Shown here: positions 1 through 7,954 of the stretch, piece after piece
Numbering within the stretch: position 1 is the stretch's first letter
How the letters are laid out: each line of letters starts with the position of its first letter
Assembly: GCF_015278125.1 (NCBI RefSeq)
Contig: NZ_JADILO010000002.1
Location: 62,001 to 126,000, forward strand
Source: Vibrio fluminensis
GTDB lineage: Bacteria > Pseudomonadota > Gammaproteobacteria > Enterobacterales > Vibrionaceae
Length of the DNA: 64,000 nucleotides
Direction: 5' to 3'
Notes under the pieces: model-generated
Seen by the model: the letters and a program-made list of their open reading frames with translations, nothing else
Databases searched by the model: none
What the model was told of the DNA's origin: nothing
Made by a program: the position numbers and the translations under genes

Positions 1-123
1 TACAATTTTCTTATAGGGAGAGACACTATTAGTGTTTAAGGCGTCTGTCCTTTTAAGCTTCGTCCTTTTAAGCTGGACACGATAGCGGACAGTTTCAAAT
101 TTCCTTCTTGGTTAGTTAGTGGT
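1..123. repeat. Cluster of short REP-like repeats (TGTCTGTCC family)
   Basis: No gene is seen here. The stretch carries GCGTCTGTCCTTTTAAGCTT at 41-60, a shortened copy CGTCCTTTTAAGCTGGACAC at 61-80, and an inverted partial copy (GAGACACTATTAGTGTTTAAG, partly) at about 20-40. The same core, TGTCTGTCC followed by AAG, recurs at 31977-32073, 33313-33431 and 45920-46008. The copies around 32180-33148 flank a RAYT transposase, so these are probably non-autonomous repeats mobilised by that family. Confidence 0.6.
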
Positions 124-300
124 GGTATGTCCCGCTTAGTCGTTAGTCACCAATCTTACCTTTTAAGAAAGCGGTCCAATTACTCTTTGCTGCGCCAAAG
201 AGTAATCAGAAAGGCGCTTTTGTATCGCTGATGTTGTCCGGCCGGTTTTAGGTGTTCCCGACACCGAAAACCTAAAAATACTTCCTGTATTTTTGCCTCA
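124..300 (+). repeat. Left copy of a structured inverted repeat (three hairpins)
   Basis: This segment matches the reverse complement of about 2672-2855 closely, including a shared GTCCGGCCGGTTTTAGG block. It folds into three successive hairpins: 179-206 (11-bp stem ATTACTCTTTG, loop of 6), 244-272 (6 bp, one mismatch, 5 bp, loop TCCCG) and 274-294 (8-bp stem AAAAATAC, loop of 5). The copies differ at stem positions where both partners change together. The repeat marks the left side of the accessory islet. I do not recognise it as a named element; it does not look like a Vibrio integron attC site. Confidence 0.75.
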
Positions 301-697
301 TGTGAGTCTTATCTTCAGTTGGCTCTGAATGCCTTCTTTAATATCAAATTTGCTGTGATTACCGAATTGGCTCTAACTTGATTTTGCCCCGAAATTACTT
401 AGATTAAATACTCTACATAATTCAAGGGGTGTGCGTTTACCCTACCAAAAGTTATCCGATAAGTTGATTAATCGACATTCCAATTATTAGACTACATCTT
501 GCAGCCCCATTTACTTCCACTGGCGTTAACCAATTGATTATCTATTAAACTGATATGCACGAAGCTGCAATGTAGAAATAAAAGCAACAATTTTTCGGCA
601 AACATGCATTGTGTTTTAAATTCTAAATCTGACTATTTCGTCATTATATTTCTTATGATTCAATGTCCTGCATTAACAATGGTTAAAGGGGAAGACG
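301..697. other. AT-rich intergenic stretch without a recognisable gene
   Basis: I see no coding region with a ribosome binding site on either strand. The AT-rich composition probably includes the promoter for the three-gene islet, but no promoter can be assigned with confidence. An AAAGGGGAAG ribosome binding site ends the stretch, just before the start codon at 698. Confidence 0.4.
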
Positions 698-892
698 ATG
701 TATACTCACAACGAAATTGAATGTAAAACGTGCAATTCACTTGTGGTTGGGTGGACTAAAGACCTTATAAAACTAGATAGGTGCTACCAATTGGTTTGTC
801 CGATTTGTAGTTCAAAGAATGAGTTCTATCCCAAGTGTGGTTTTTTCAGCGTTGGCATACAAAACGGCTCGGCTGAAATGGCGCTAAATTGA
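698..892 (+). CDS. Small zinc-ribbon-like protein (64 aa), function unknown
   Basis: A 64-residue protein with two CxxC knuckles, CKTC (residues 9-12) and CPIC (about 34-37), spaced as in a zinc ribbon, plus one further cysteine in PKCG. It is preceded by a strong ribosome binding site (AAAGGGGAAG, about 7 nt upstream). It is the first of three genes inside the islet bounded by the inverted repeats and is about 165 bp upstream of the ADP-ribosyltransferase-like gene. A zinc ribbon this small could bind nucleic acid, as Com-like phage regulators do, but that is inference. I do not recognise a named family. Confidence 0.6.
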   Translation: MYTHNEIECKTCNSLVVGWTKDLIKLDRCYQLVCPICSSKNEFYPKCGFFSVGIQNGSAEMALN

Positions 893-1057
893 CCTCCAAG
901 CTCAACAAATAAATTTAGCAGATTCGCAATGCTTGGCATTTTTGGTTTGAATCTGATTTAGTGTGTACGGCACAATGCATTCGGTAGATGGCAGCGTTGT
1001 TCATCAACTTAATTTGGCTATGTAACAAATCAGTATTTCACATATCTTAGAGGTTTT

Positions 1058-1705
1058 ATGGATTACTCAGTTTTGCCCATTGTAGATTTATATCCAATCG
1101 AAGAGCCAGATTTTGGTAGTTCTGTCATATCACCTGAAATACTTAACTCTGCTGATGAGTATGCCGATTTAATCGCTTACCGACGTTCTCACGGAGCAGT
1201 TCAAAGTGAAGTTTCTGAAAAAATTCGTAATCTGAAAGCTTACAAAGAATGTAAACGTAAAATGCTACGTTTAAAGGATGTCCCTAACATAAATAAATAC
1301 AGGAACATGCCAGAGAGTTACTGCCCCGAAAGTGTGCAGAAAGAGCTTGTGAAAAATGGGTGTTATTTGTCCCCTAGGCAGCAGTTGTTTCATGGTGGCA
1401 TTTTCCCATTGCTGAATGATAGTGGCGAACCAATATTAAACCGTGAGTTTACGTTGACGAAGCCTTTATCAACAACTTTTTGCGCCATGATTGCAGGGGC
1501 ACATTCTGATACACACCTAACACGTCACCTTTGGGTTGTTTCTGTTTCTGAGCACTGCAAAGTTCCAGTTTACGTATTTAGTAATGCTCAAAATCAGGTA
1601 CAAGGTCGAGAACTTGAGGTGCTATTTGGGGTTGGGGCAAGAATTAGGTGTGTGAATATTCGTCATAATATTTACTATGACATATTGGAGGTGGTTGTTA
1701 CATAA
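1058..1705 (+). CDS. Predicted ADP-ribosyltransferase-like protein
   Basis: The 215-residue protein has no family I can name for its first 100 residues, but the C-terminal half follows the core of ADP-ribosyltransferase toxins in order. LFHGG (110-114) occupies the place of the NAD-binding YRG motif. LSTTFCAMIAGA (about 137-148) resembles the STS motif and its following helix. QGRELEVLFGVGAR (about 182-195) resembles the E-x-E motif with the usual 'EVLF..G' strand; E185 and E187 would be catalytic. The expected arginine is a histidine, so either the protein is divergent or activity is altered. It lies 34 bp before the Mrr-like nuclease and probably shares its transcript. Toxin, anti-phage effector or modifying enzyme are all possible. 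The ART call is inferred from motifs only. Confidence 0.5.
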   Translation: MDYSVLPIVDLYPIEEPDFGSSVISPEILNSADEYADLIAYRRSHGAVQSEVSEKIRNLKAYKECKRKMLRLKDVPNINKYRNMPESYCPESVQKELVKNGCYLSPRQQLFHGGIFPLLNDSGEPILNREFTLTKPLSTTFCAMIAGAHSDTHLTRHLWVVSVSEHCKVPVYVFSNAQNQVQGRELEVLFGVGARIRCVNIRHNIYYDILEVVVT

Positions 1706-1739
1706 TAATCGTTTACCACTACAACATTTGGGAGGCTAA

Positions 1740-2564
1740 GTGGAAACTGTCGAAACATCAGAAGATTATGAAAAGCTCGCTTGCAGAATCTATGAAGATA
1801 TCTTAGCTCTTGAGGGCGTTGATAATATAGATGTTCAACACAACGTAAAGATCAAAGGAAAATCAGGCGTAGAGCACCAAATTGATGTTTATTGGGAATA
1901 CAGGTATGCGGGTATTTTCCACAAAGTTTTAATCGAGTGTAAATATTACGGGCACAATGTTAGCCTTCTTCACGTTCGTAATCTTCACGGATTACTTACT
2001 GATATTTCAAACAGTAGCGGTATCTTGGTAACTACGAAAGGTTATCAATCTGGTGCTGAACAATACGCCCAATACTATGATATTGGGTTAAAGCGTATTA
2101 GACCACCAGAAGACTCTGACTGGAATGGGGGCATTCAAATTATTAATGTCGATATGCAATTAGTCAGAAATCACTACCTTGGGCTTAAGATGGAATTCGA
2201 TGGTCATTGTTTACATACAAAGAACAAAATCGAAGAATCTCCAGATTTGCTGAAGATTAATACTTTACAAGCTATGATCGAAGATATTGATGGAAAGCTC
2301 TCTGATCTTACTGAATTCTTGGACACTCGTTTACCAAGTAAACTCGATGCACCAGAAATAGAGCATGAGTTTATTTTAAATACACAGGGGTGTCATTTAG
2401 TTGCTCCAAGCGGTGACAAATTAAGCTTAGCTCGCCTCATAGTGAAGTATGCCACTACTGTGATAAATCAACCTATTCATATCGACGCTAAAAATGCAGT
2501 TGAAGCTATCTTAGAAGACTTTACGTCAGGTGAGGTAGAGCATATGCATAGAAAAAAAGTATAA
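1740..2564 (+). CDS. Mrr-like PD-(D/E)XK restriction endonuclease domain protein
   Basis: The N-terminal ~125 residues carry a Mrr_cat-type nuclease core: HQID with D49, then the beta strand VLIECKYY with E66 and K68, followed by a helix and the strand GILVTTKGYQSGAEQYA that is typical of Mrr-family proteins. The rest (about 130-274) is helical and unassigned, perhaps a target-sensing or dimerisation part. Translation starts at GTG 1740, with GGGAGG at 1730-1735 as ribosome binding site. The gene follows the ART-like gene by 34 bp. Mrr-family enzymes cut modified or foreign DNA, so a role in defence is likely. No methyltransferase is nearby, which argues against a classical restriction-modification pair. 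Confidence 0.75.
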   Translation: METVETSEDYEKLACRIYEDILALEGVDNIDVQHNVKIKGKSGVEHQIDVYWEYRYAGIFHKVLIECKYYGHNVSLLHVRNLHGLLTDISNSSGILVTTKGYQSGAEQYAQYYDIGLKRIRPPEDSDWNGGIQIINVDMQLVRNHYLGLKMEFDGHCLHTKNKIEESPDLLKINTLQAMIEDIDGKLSDLTEFLDTRLPSKLDAPEIEHEFILNTQGCHLVAPSGDKLSLARLIVKYATTVINQPIHIDAKNAVEAILEDFTSGEVEHMHRKKV

Positions 2565-2671
2565 CAAGTTTAGGGTCTCAAGATACTTTTTCTAATCTAG
2601 TGTAAGTCGTTTAGAGTATGAAACCTAAACGACTTTTGTCCAAAAAACACTCAGCCAATATAATCGCAATA

Positions 2672-2855
2672 ATAGGTAAAAATACAGGACGTATTTTTAG
2701 GTTTTCGGCGTCGGGAACGCCTAAAACCGGCCGGACAAAGCCAAAGATACAAAAGCGAGTTTCTGGTTACTCTTTGGCAAGACAAAGAGTAACTGGCCCG
2801 CTGGTATTGAGCGTTAAGTGATCCTCAACACTTTAAGCGGGACAAACCATACTAC
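2672..2855 (-). repeat. Right copy of the structured inverted repeat
   Basis: This is the inverted partner of 124-300. Its hairpins are at 2678-2698 (AAAAATAC stem), 2700-2728 (GGCGT stem, loop CGGGA) and 2766-2793 (11-bp stem GTTACTCTTTG). Compared with the left copy, A:T has become G:C at the end of the first stem and T:A has become C:G in the GGTGT/GGCGT stem, so pairing is kept. After it lie two degenerate tandem units starting GGGACAAACCATACTACC (about 2840) and GAGACAAACCACAATACC (about 2911). An open reading frame at 2618-2821 runs through the repeat and is probably not a gene. Confidence 0.75.
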
Positions 2856-2947
2856 CGGCGCTATTTAGAGAAAGCTTTTCACTTCCTTGAAAATGCTAGG
2901 TTGGAAGGTGAGACAAACCACAATACCGAAGCTATTAAAACAACAAA

Positions 2948-2960
2948 CCTTTTAAGAAAG
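2948..2960 (+). repeat. 13-bp direct repeat at the islet edge, overlapping the pabB stop
   Basis: CCTTTTAAGAAAG occurs here and again at 159-171, in the same orientation, enclosing the three accessory genes. The right copy covers the stop codon of pabB. This is what an integration or target-site footprint would look like. However, CCTTTTAAG is also part of the local TGTCTGTCCTTTTAAG repeats, so chance or repeat ancestry could explain it. Confidence 0.35.
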
Positions 2961-4316
2961 AACCGGTAAAATCCGACTCAACTTATCAAACGTTTCTTGG
3001 TACTCTGATGCAGCTTGGCTGTCCACGACTAAGCCACCGCCAGCCCACACGTGTAATTGACCGTTTTCTGCGACTAGGGTGCGGATAGTGATGCTGGTGT
3101 CCATTCTGCCGTGGCGGCTGATGTATCCAATGCTGCCACAGTAAGCGTTGCGTCGGTGTGGCTCTAGCTCTTCAATGATTTCCATTGCGCGTACTTTTGG
3201 TGCGCCGGTGATAGAACCGCCAGGGAAACTCGCTCTAAGTAGATCGATCGCGTGGTAGCCGCTATCCAGTTCGGCTTTAATGGTGCTCACGAGATGGTGC
3301 ACGGCAGGAAAGCTTTCAATATCAAATAGCTTAGGCACGTGGACTGTGCCTGGTTTGGCGACGCGACCCACATCGTTACGCAATAGGTCAACGATCATTA
3401 AGTTTTCTGCTTGATCCTTTTCCGCGTTTGCCAGTTCATTGGCGGAAGCCAGATCCAGCTCGGGCTGCTCATAACGAGGTCGAGTGCCTTTGATTGGTTT
3501 GGTTTCAATTGCGCCATTGTTCACTTGTAAAAAGCGCTCTGGTGAAACACTTAAAATCGCCCCTTGTTCGGTACGAATAAAGGCAGAAAATGGCGCTTGG
3601 TTGACTTGTTCAAGTTGGCAATAGGCTTGCCATTCTGAACCTTGGTAAGCTGCGGTAAAGCGTTGAGCGAGGTTGATTTGATAGCAATCACCTGAGAGTA
3701 AGTACTCTTGTACTTGCGCAAATTTGTCTCGGTATTGCGCTTCACTCATGTTCGACTGCCACTCCGAGGTGAGTGAGAATGGCGTCAAAGCACTCGCTTG
3801 CTGCTGTTGCAACCACTGCCAATGCTGATCCACGTTTTGTCCAACTGCCCACGCTTGCTGCTGCTGGTGGTCAATTACAATCGCCCATTCATACAGACCA
3901 ACCGCCATATCGGGTGTTGTTAGATCTTGCTCCGCGAGTGTTGGCATAGTTTCAACTCGACGACCTAAGTCATAAGCAAAATAGCCCAAAGCGCCGCCAA
4001 TGAAGGGTAACTCACCATCGTAATCAATGTCGGCAAGATATTGCTTTTGTAACTGCTCAATTAAAGCAAACGGGTCTTGCGCGGATTGATAGCTATCAGA
4101 AGGTTCGCAAACAAGTGTCTGTTCACCATGAGTCACCAATGTCACAACTGGATTCGCAACTAAAATATCAAATCGGCTATCGACATGCTGCGTTGATGCA
4201 GAGCGGAGTAGTATCGCCCAGTTTAGTCCCGAAATCGGGGCAAAAAGAGTCTGAGCAAGGTCAGATGCATATTTAATCTGGTTGATTTGTAAGCTATTTG
4301 GTTGCGTGTTATTCAT
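2952..4316 (-). CDS. pabB: Aminodeoxychorismate synthase component I
   Basis: PabB aminates chorismate to 4-amino-4-deoxychorismate, with ammonia from PabA, for para-aminobenzoate and folate synthesis in the cytosol. The protein has the anthranilate synthase/PABA synthase layout: an N-terminal region to about residue 140 and a chorismate-binding domain to the end. PIKGTRPR carries the lysine (K276) that separates PabB from TrpE-type enzymes, and FPGGSITGAPK and DLLRNDVGR are family motifs. I chose ATG at 4316 (454 aa, near the usual PabB length). A TTG 18 nt upstream is possible, and neither has a clear ribosome binding site. It appears to be a single gene, and its stop touches the 13-bp repeat of the accessory islet. 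Confidence 0.95.
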   Translation of the reverse strand: MNNTQPNSLQINQIKYASDLAQTLFAPISGLNWAILLRSASTQHVDSRFDILVANPVVTLVTHGEQTLVCEPSDSYQSAQDPFALIEQLQKQYLADIDYDGELPFIGGALGYFAYDLGRRVETMPTLAEQDLTTPDMAVGLYEWAIVIDHQQQQAWAVGQNVDQHWQWLQQQQASALTPFSLTSEWQSNMSEAQYRDKFAQVQEYLLSGDCYQINLAQRFTAAYQGSEWQAYCQLEQVNQAPFSAFIRTEQGAILSVSPERFLQVNNGAIETKPIKGTRPRYEQPELDLASANELANAEKDQAENLMIVDLLRNDVGRVAKPGTVHVPKLFDIESFPAVHHLVSTIKAELDSGYHAIDLLRASFPGGSITGAPKVRAMEIIEELEPHRRNAYCGSIGYISRHGRMDTSITIRTLVAENGQLHVWAGGGLVVDSQAASEYQETFDKLSRILPVLS

Positions 4317-4493
4317 TTGTTTAAATTGTGACAAAGAGATCGTTCACTTCGTAGCGTGTTGGGAAAAGCAAGAGTATCATAACCAAAATAGAACCCGCTA
4401 CTTAGAATAAAAACTGATGACAGAGTTTTGTTATGCTGTCAGCAGCAAATGTTTAACAAAGCGGGAGTAACGGAAGCAATAAAGAGGCAAGCA

Positions 4494-6011
4494 ATGACAG
4501 TAATCCGCAGAGAGGATGTGATCAGCAGCGTGGCTGATGCACTTCAGTACATCTCTTACTACCACCCACTCGATTTCGTTCAAGCCCTAGAACAAGCTTA
4601 CCATCGAGAGCAAAGCCAAGCGGCAAAGGATGCCATCGCACAAATTTTGATTAACTCACGTATGTCGGCAGAAGGGCACCGTCCAATTTGCCAAGATACG
4701 GGTATCGTCACTTGTTTCGTCAATATTGGTATGGGTGTCCGTTGGGATGATACCGATATGACGGTACAGCAAATGGTTGATGAGGGCGTACGTCGCGCTT
4801 ACACCAATCCAGACAACCCACTGCGTGCATCGGTTTTAATGGATCCAGCTGGTAAGCGTATTAACACCAAAGATAACACGCCAGCGGTGGTACACATCAA
4901 CATGGTGCCGGGCAATGAAGTGGAAGTTCAAATTGCGGCAAAAGGCGGCGGCAGTGAGAATAAGACTAAGATGGTGATGTTAAACCCATCGGATGATATC
5001 GCTGAGTGGGTTGAAAAAACGTTACCTACAATGGGAGCAGGTTGGTGTCCACCGGGTATGCTCGGTATTGGTATCGGTGGTACGGCAGAGAAAGCGGCGG
5101 TGCTAGCCAAAGAATCGTTGATGGAACACATTGACATTCAAGATCTTATTGAGCGCGGTCCGCAAAATGCGGAAGAAGAACTACGTCTTGATATCTTTAA
5201 TCGCGTAAACCGACTCGGTATCGGTGCACAAGGTCTTGGTGGTTTGACGACAGTGGTTGACGTGAAAATTAAAACTGCGCCAACTCACGCCGCTTCTAAG
5301 CCTGTGTGTTTGATCCCGAACTGTGCAGCGACACGTCACGTGCACTTCACGCTTGATGGCAGTGGCCCTGCGGAGCTAACACCACCGAAATTGGAAGATT
5401 GGCCAGATATTACTTGGGAAGCGGGTGAAAACACTCGCCGAGTCAATCTAGACACCATCACAAAAGAAGAAGTGATGGAGTGGAAAACCGGTGAAACGGT
5501 ACTGTTATCAGGCAAGATTCTAACTGGTCGCGATGCTGCACATAAACGCATTCAAACCATGCTTGAAAGCGGTGAAGGGTTGCCAGAAGGCGTCGATCTT
5601 AAAGGTAAGTTTATCTACTACGTAGGCCCTGTAGATGCAGTGGGCGACGAAGTCGTTGGACCTGCGGGACCAACGACATCAACTCGTATGGATAAGTTTA
5701 CTGATCTCATGCTCGAGCAAACGGGCATCATGGGTATGATCGGTAAAGCTGAGCGTGGTCCTGCAACGGTGGAATCAATCAAGCAGCACAAATCGGTGTA
5801 CTTGATGGCTGTTGGCGGCGCCGCTTACCTAGTGGCTAAAGCGATCAAGAAAGCGCGCGTGGTTGCCTTTGAAGATCTTGGTATGGAAGCCATCTACGAG
5901 TTTGAAGTCGAAGATATGCCAGTAACCGTTGCGGTGGATTCTAATGGCGCAAATGCTCACCAAATCGGTCCAGATACTTGGAAAGTAAAAATCCAAGAAA
6001 TGGAAGCTTAG
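4494..6011 (+). CDS. fumA: Fumarate hydratase class I (iron-sulfur)
   Basis: Class I fumarase interconverts fumarate and L-malate in the TCA cycle using a labile [4Fe-4S] cluster. Three candidate cluster cysteines are visible: HRPICQDTG (near residue 83), GAGWCPPGMLG and CLIPNCAATRH. The C-terminal domain has the KGKFIYYVGPVDAVGDE and AGPTTSTRMDKFT segments of FumA/FumB. The start at ATG 4494 gives 505 residues and has AAGAGG upstream; an in-frame TTG at 4428 would add 22 unlikely residues. A strong terminator follows at 6035-6063. The class is certain; whether it is functionally FumA or FumB cannot be told. Confidence 0.95.
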   Translation: MTVIRREDVISSVADALQYISYYHPLDFVQALEQAYHREQSQAAKDAIAQILINSRMSAEGHRPICQDTGIVTCFVNIGMGVRWDDTDMTVQQMVDEGVRRAYTNPDNPLRASVLMDPAGKRINTKDNTPAVVHINMVPGNEVEVQIAAKGGGSENKTKMVMLNPSDDIAEWVEKTLPTMGAGWCPPGMLGIGIGGTAEKAAVLAKESLMEHIDIQDLIERGPQNAEEELRLDIFNRVNRLGIGAQGLGGLTTVVDVKIKTAPTHAASKPVCLIPNCAATRHVHFTLDGSGPAELTPPKLEDWPDITWEAGENTRRVNLDTITKEEVMEWKTGETVLLSGKILTGRDAAHKRIQTMLESGEGLPEGVDLKGKFIYYVGPVDAVGDEVVGPAGPTTSTRMDKFTDLMLEQTGIMGMIGKAERGPATVESIKQHKSVYLMAVGGAAYLVAKAIKKARVVAFEDLGMEAIYEFEVEDMPVTVAVDSNGANAHQIGPDTWKVKIQEMEA

Positions 6012-6034
6012 TGAGACAGATGAGTGAAAAATAG

Positions 6035-6063
6035 AAAAGTGCAGCGAAAGCTGCACTTTTTTC
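6035..6063 (+). terminator. Rho-independent terminator after the fumarase gene
   Basis: A perfect 11-bp stem (AAAAGTGCAGC / GCTGCACTTTT) with a GAAA loop is followed by a T run. It lies 24 bp after the stop codon. Confidence 0.9.
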
Positions 6064-6269
6064 TCTATACTGACAAAGGTAAGATAATCATAAGTTACTA
6101 ATCTACTAACCTTTCTTACTTGGTGTGGTTGTGGTGTCTACGGCATGATTCGATTCACTTAAGAGTTCATTACATAGCTCGGCTATGTTTGGCGCTTTGT
6201 ATCGTTTGCTAAATTGCAGCACTAGAGTATTTTAGGTAGAGATCAAAACAATAAGAACTAGGAGAACGC

Positions 6270-6455
6270 ATGCCACGTTTTATTCAGATACTTCAAATCA
6301 TTATTGCGGCTGTTGTTGGCTTTTTTGTCGGCTATGACTTAATCCTTCACGGGATCAGTATCTTTGATGAAAAGTACGTCACCATTACTTGTGTCTTGGT
6401 TGTCTTGTTAGAGATTGCCTTGTTTGTAATCTACAAGCTGATTGAAGACGACTAG
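6270..6455 (+). CDS. Small two-helix membrane protein (61 aa)
   Basis: The 61-residue protein has two predicted transmembrane helices, about residues 5-23 and 36-56, joined by a short loop (HGISIFDEKY), and ends in acidic EDD. A good ribosome binding site (AGGAGA) precedes ATG 6270, and a terminator follows at once, so this is a monocistronic small gene. I do not recognise the family. It is conserved-looking and plausibly an inner-membrane protein; no function can be assigned. Confidence 0.7.
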   Translation: MPRFIQILQIIIAAVVGFFVGYDLILHGISIFDEKYVTITCVLVVLLEIALFVIYKLIEDD

Positions 6456-6484
6456 AACGATGAATTTTCATTAAACTAATACAT

Positions 6485-6513
6485 AAACCTCTGATATTTG
6501 TCAGAGGTTTTTT
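6485..6513 (+). terminator. Rho-independent terminator after the small membrane protein
   Basis: The stem AAACCTCTGA / TCAGAGGTTT with loop TATTTG is followed by a T run, 30 bp after the stop codon. Confidence 0.9.
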
Positions 6514-6577
6514 GTTCATCCCGCATTAATATTGTTCTTGGTACTGTAGCGGTAGTTAATAGAAAAAGAGAGATTCA

Positions 6578-7954
6578 ATGAAGAGTATTAAACAAGAAGT
6601 GAATGATTTTTTGCACCGTAGCATGGACTCTCATGTGCGTGTGGCCGTAACTGGCTTATCTCGAGCGGGTAAGACGGCATTTATCACCTCACTGGTTAAT
6701 CAACTACTTCATACCTCGACTCACAATCAGTTGCCCCTGTTGCACGCGACCCGTGATAAGCGCGTTATTGGTGCTAAGCGTGAGCCGCAAACCAATATGA
6801 TGGTGCCGCGCTTTGCTTATGATGAGGCGATGACTCAACTGCATGGTACAGAGCCAAACTGGCCAGAGCCGACTCGCGATGTGAGTGAAATTCGTTTGGC
6901 GATTAAGTACAAACCGACCAAGAAAACCAAGAAATTATTGGGTGGTACTTCGACGCTTCACCTCGATATTATCGATTATCCGGGGGAGTGGCTGCTTGAC
7001 TTACCTCTGCTTGATATGGACTTCGCTGAGTGGTCACAAAGCCAGTTTTCCGCACTATCAGGCAAGCGACTGGAACTGGCTCAGCCATGGCTTGAAGCGT
7101 TAGAAAAGGTCGATTTAAGCGCCGACATCGATGAGGTGATGCTTCAGTCGGTGGCAAAAACCTACACTGATTACCTGCACGCTTGTAAAGAGCAAGGATT
7201 ACACTGGGTGCAACCTGGGCGGTTTGTTTTACCGGGCGAGCTTGAAGGTGCACCAGTATTGCAGTTTTTCCCGGTTCGTTTTGATAACGAGCAGAAAACT
7301 ACGCGAGATAGCAATTTAGCGATGTTGAAAGCACGCTATCAGGAATACCAGAACAAGGTAGTTAAAGCGTTTTATAAGCACCATTTCTCGACGTTTGATC
7401 GTCAGATTGTACTGGTGGACTGTTTACAGCCATTAAACGCCGGTTATGAATCGTTTATGGATATGCGCAATGCATTAGAGCAGTTGATGCACAGCTTCCG
7501 CTATGGTCGCAGCAATATCGTTAAGCGTCTATTTGCGCCGCGTATTGATAAAATTCTATTCGCTGCTACTAAGGCAGACCATATTACACCAGACCAACAC
7601 ACGAATTTGGTCTCGTTACTACAACAAATGGTGCATCCTGCATGGCAAACCGCGTCATTTGAAAATATTGAAATGAGCTGTATGTCGATGGCATCCATTC
7701 AAGCCACCCAAACAGGCTTTATCGCGAGCGGCGATCAATCGATTCCTGCCTTGCAAGGCATCGCTATGGATGGGGCTCCGTTAACGGTTTATCCGGGTGA
7801 GGTGCCGAAGAAATTGCCTGCTGCTGATTATTGGCACAATAAAGGTTTTGAGTTCACCGCATTTAAGCCGATGCTAAGTCATCAAGATGAGCCATTACCG
7901 CACATTCGTATCGACAAAGCGCTGCAATATCTTCTGGGAGATAAACTGAAATGA
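6578..7954 (+). CDS. ycjX: YcjX family P-loop GTPase-like protein (DUF463)
   Basis: The 458-residue protein has a Walker A motif GLSRAGKT at residues 26-33 and the conserved YcjX segments [17 protein letters not shown] (a DxxG-like switch, DYPG) and FAATKADH (NKxD-like, TKAD). YcjX is a cytosolic P-loop protein linked in enterobacteria to the phage-shock/envelope-stress region; its biochemical role is not settled. It overlaps ycjF by 4 nt (ATGA), which implies translational coupling. The start is ATG 6578 with an AGAGAGA ribosome binding site. The psp genes that accompany it in E. coli are not in this window. Confidence 0.93.
   Translation: MKSIKQEVNDFLHRSMDSHVRVAVTGLSRAGKTAFITSLVNQLLHTSTHNQLPLLHATRDKRVIGAKREPQTNMMVPRFAYDEAMTQLHGTEPNWPEPTRDVSEIRLAIKYKPTKKTKKLLGGTSTLHLDIIDYPGEWLLDLPLLDMDFAEWSQSQFSALSGKRLELAQPWLEALEKVDLSADIDEVMLQSVAKTYTDYLHACKEQGLHWVQPGRFVLPGELEGAPVLQFFPVRFDNEQKTTRDSNLAMLKARYQEYQNKVVKAFYKHHFSTFDRQIVLVDCLQPLNAGYESFMDMRNALEQLMHSFRYGRSNIVKRLFAPRIDKILFAATKADHITPDQHTNLVSLLQQMVHPAWQTASFENIEMSCMSMASIQATQTGFIASGDQSIPALQGIAMDGAPLTVYPGEVPKKLPAADYWHNKGFEFTAFKPMLSHQDEPLPHIRIDKALQYLLGDKLK

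Noticed and set aside
124..300. Integron attC (VCR-like) site
   Set aside because: The repeat folds into three separate hairpins rather than one long imperfect stem, I saw no attC-type R'/R'' boxes, and the copies are inverted around three genes instead of one per cassette.
2618..2821. 67-residue open reading frame in the right structured repeat
   Set aside because: It runs through all three hairpins of the repeat, lacks a convincing ribosome binding site, and its basic composition follows from the repeat. Similar frames would arise in every copy of the element.
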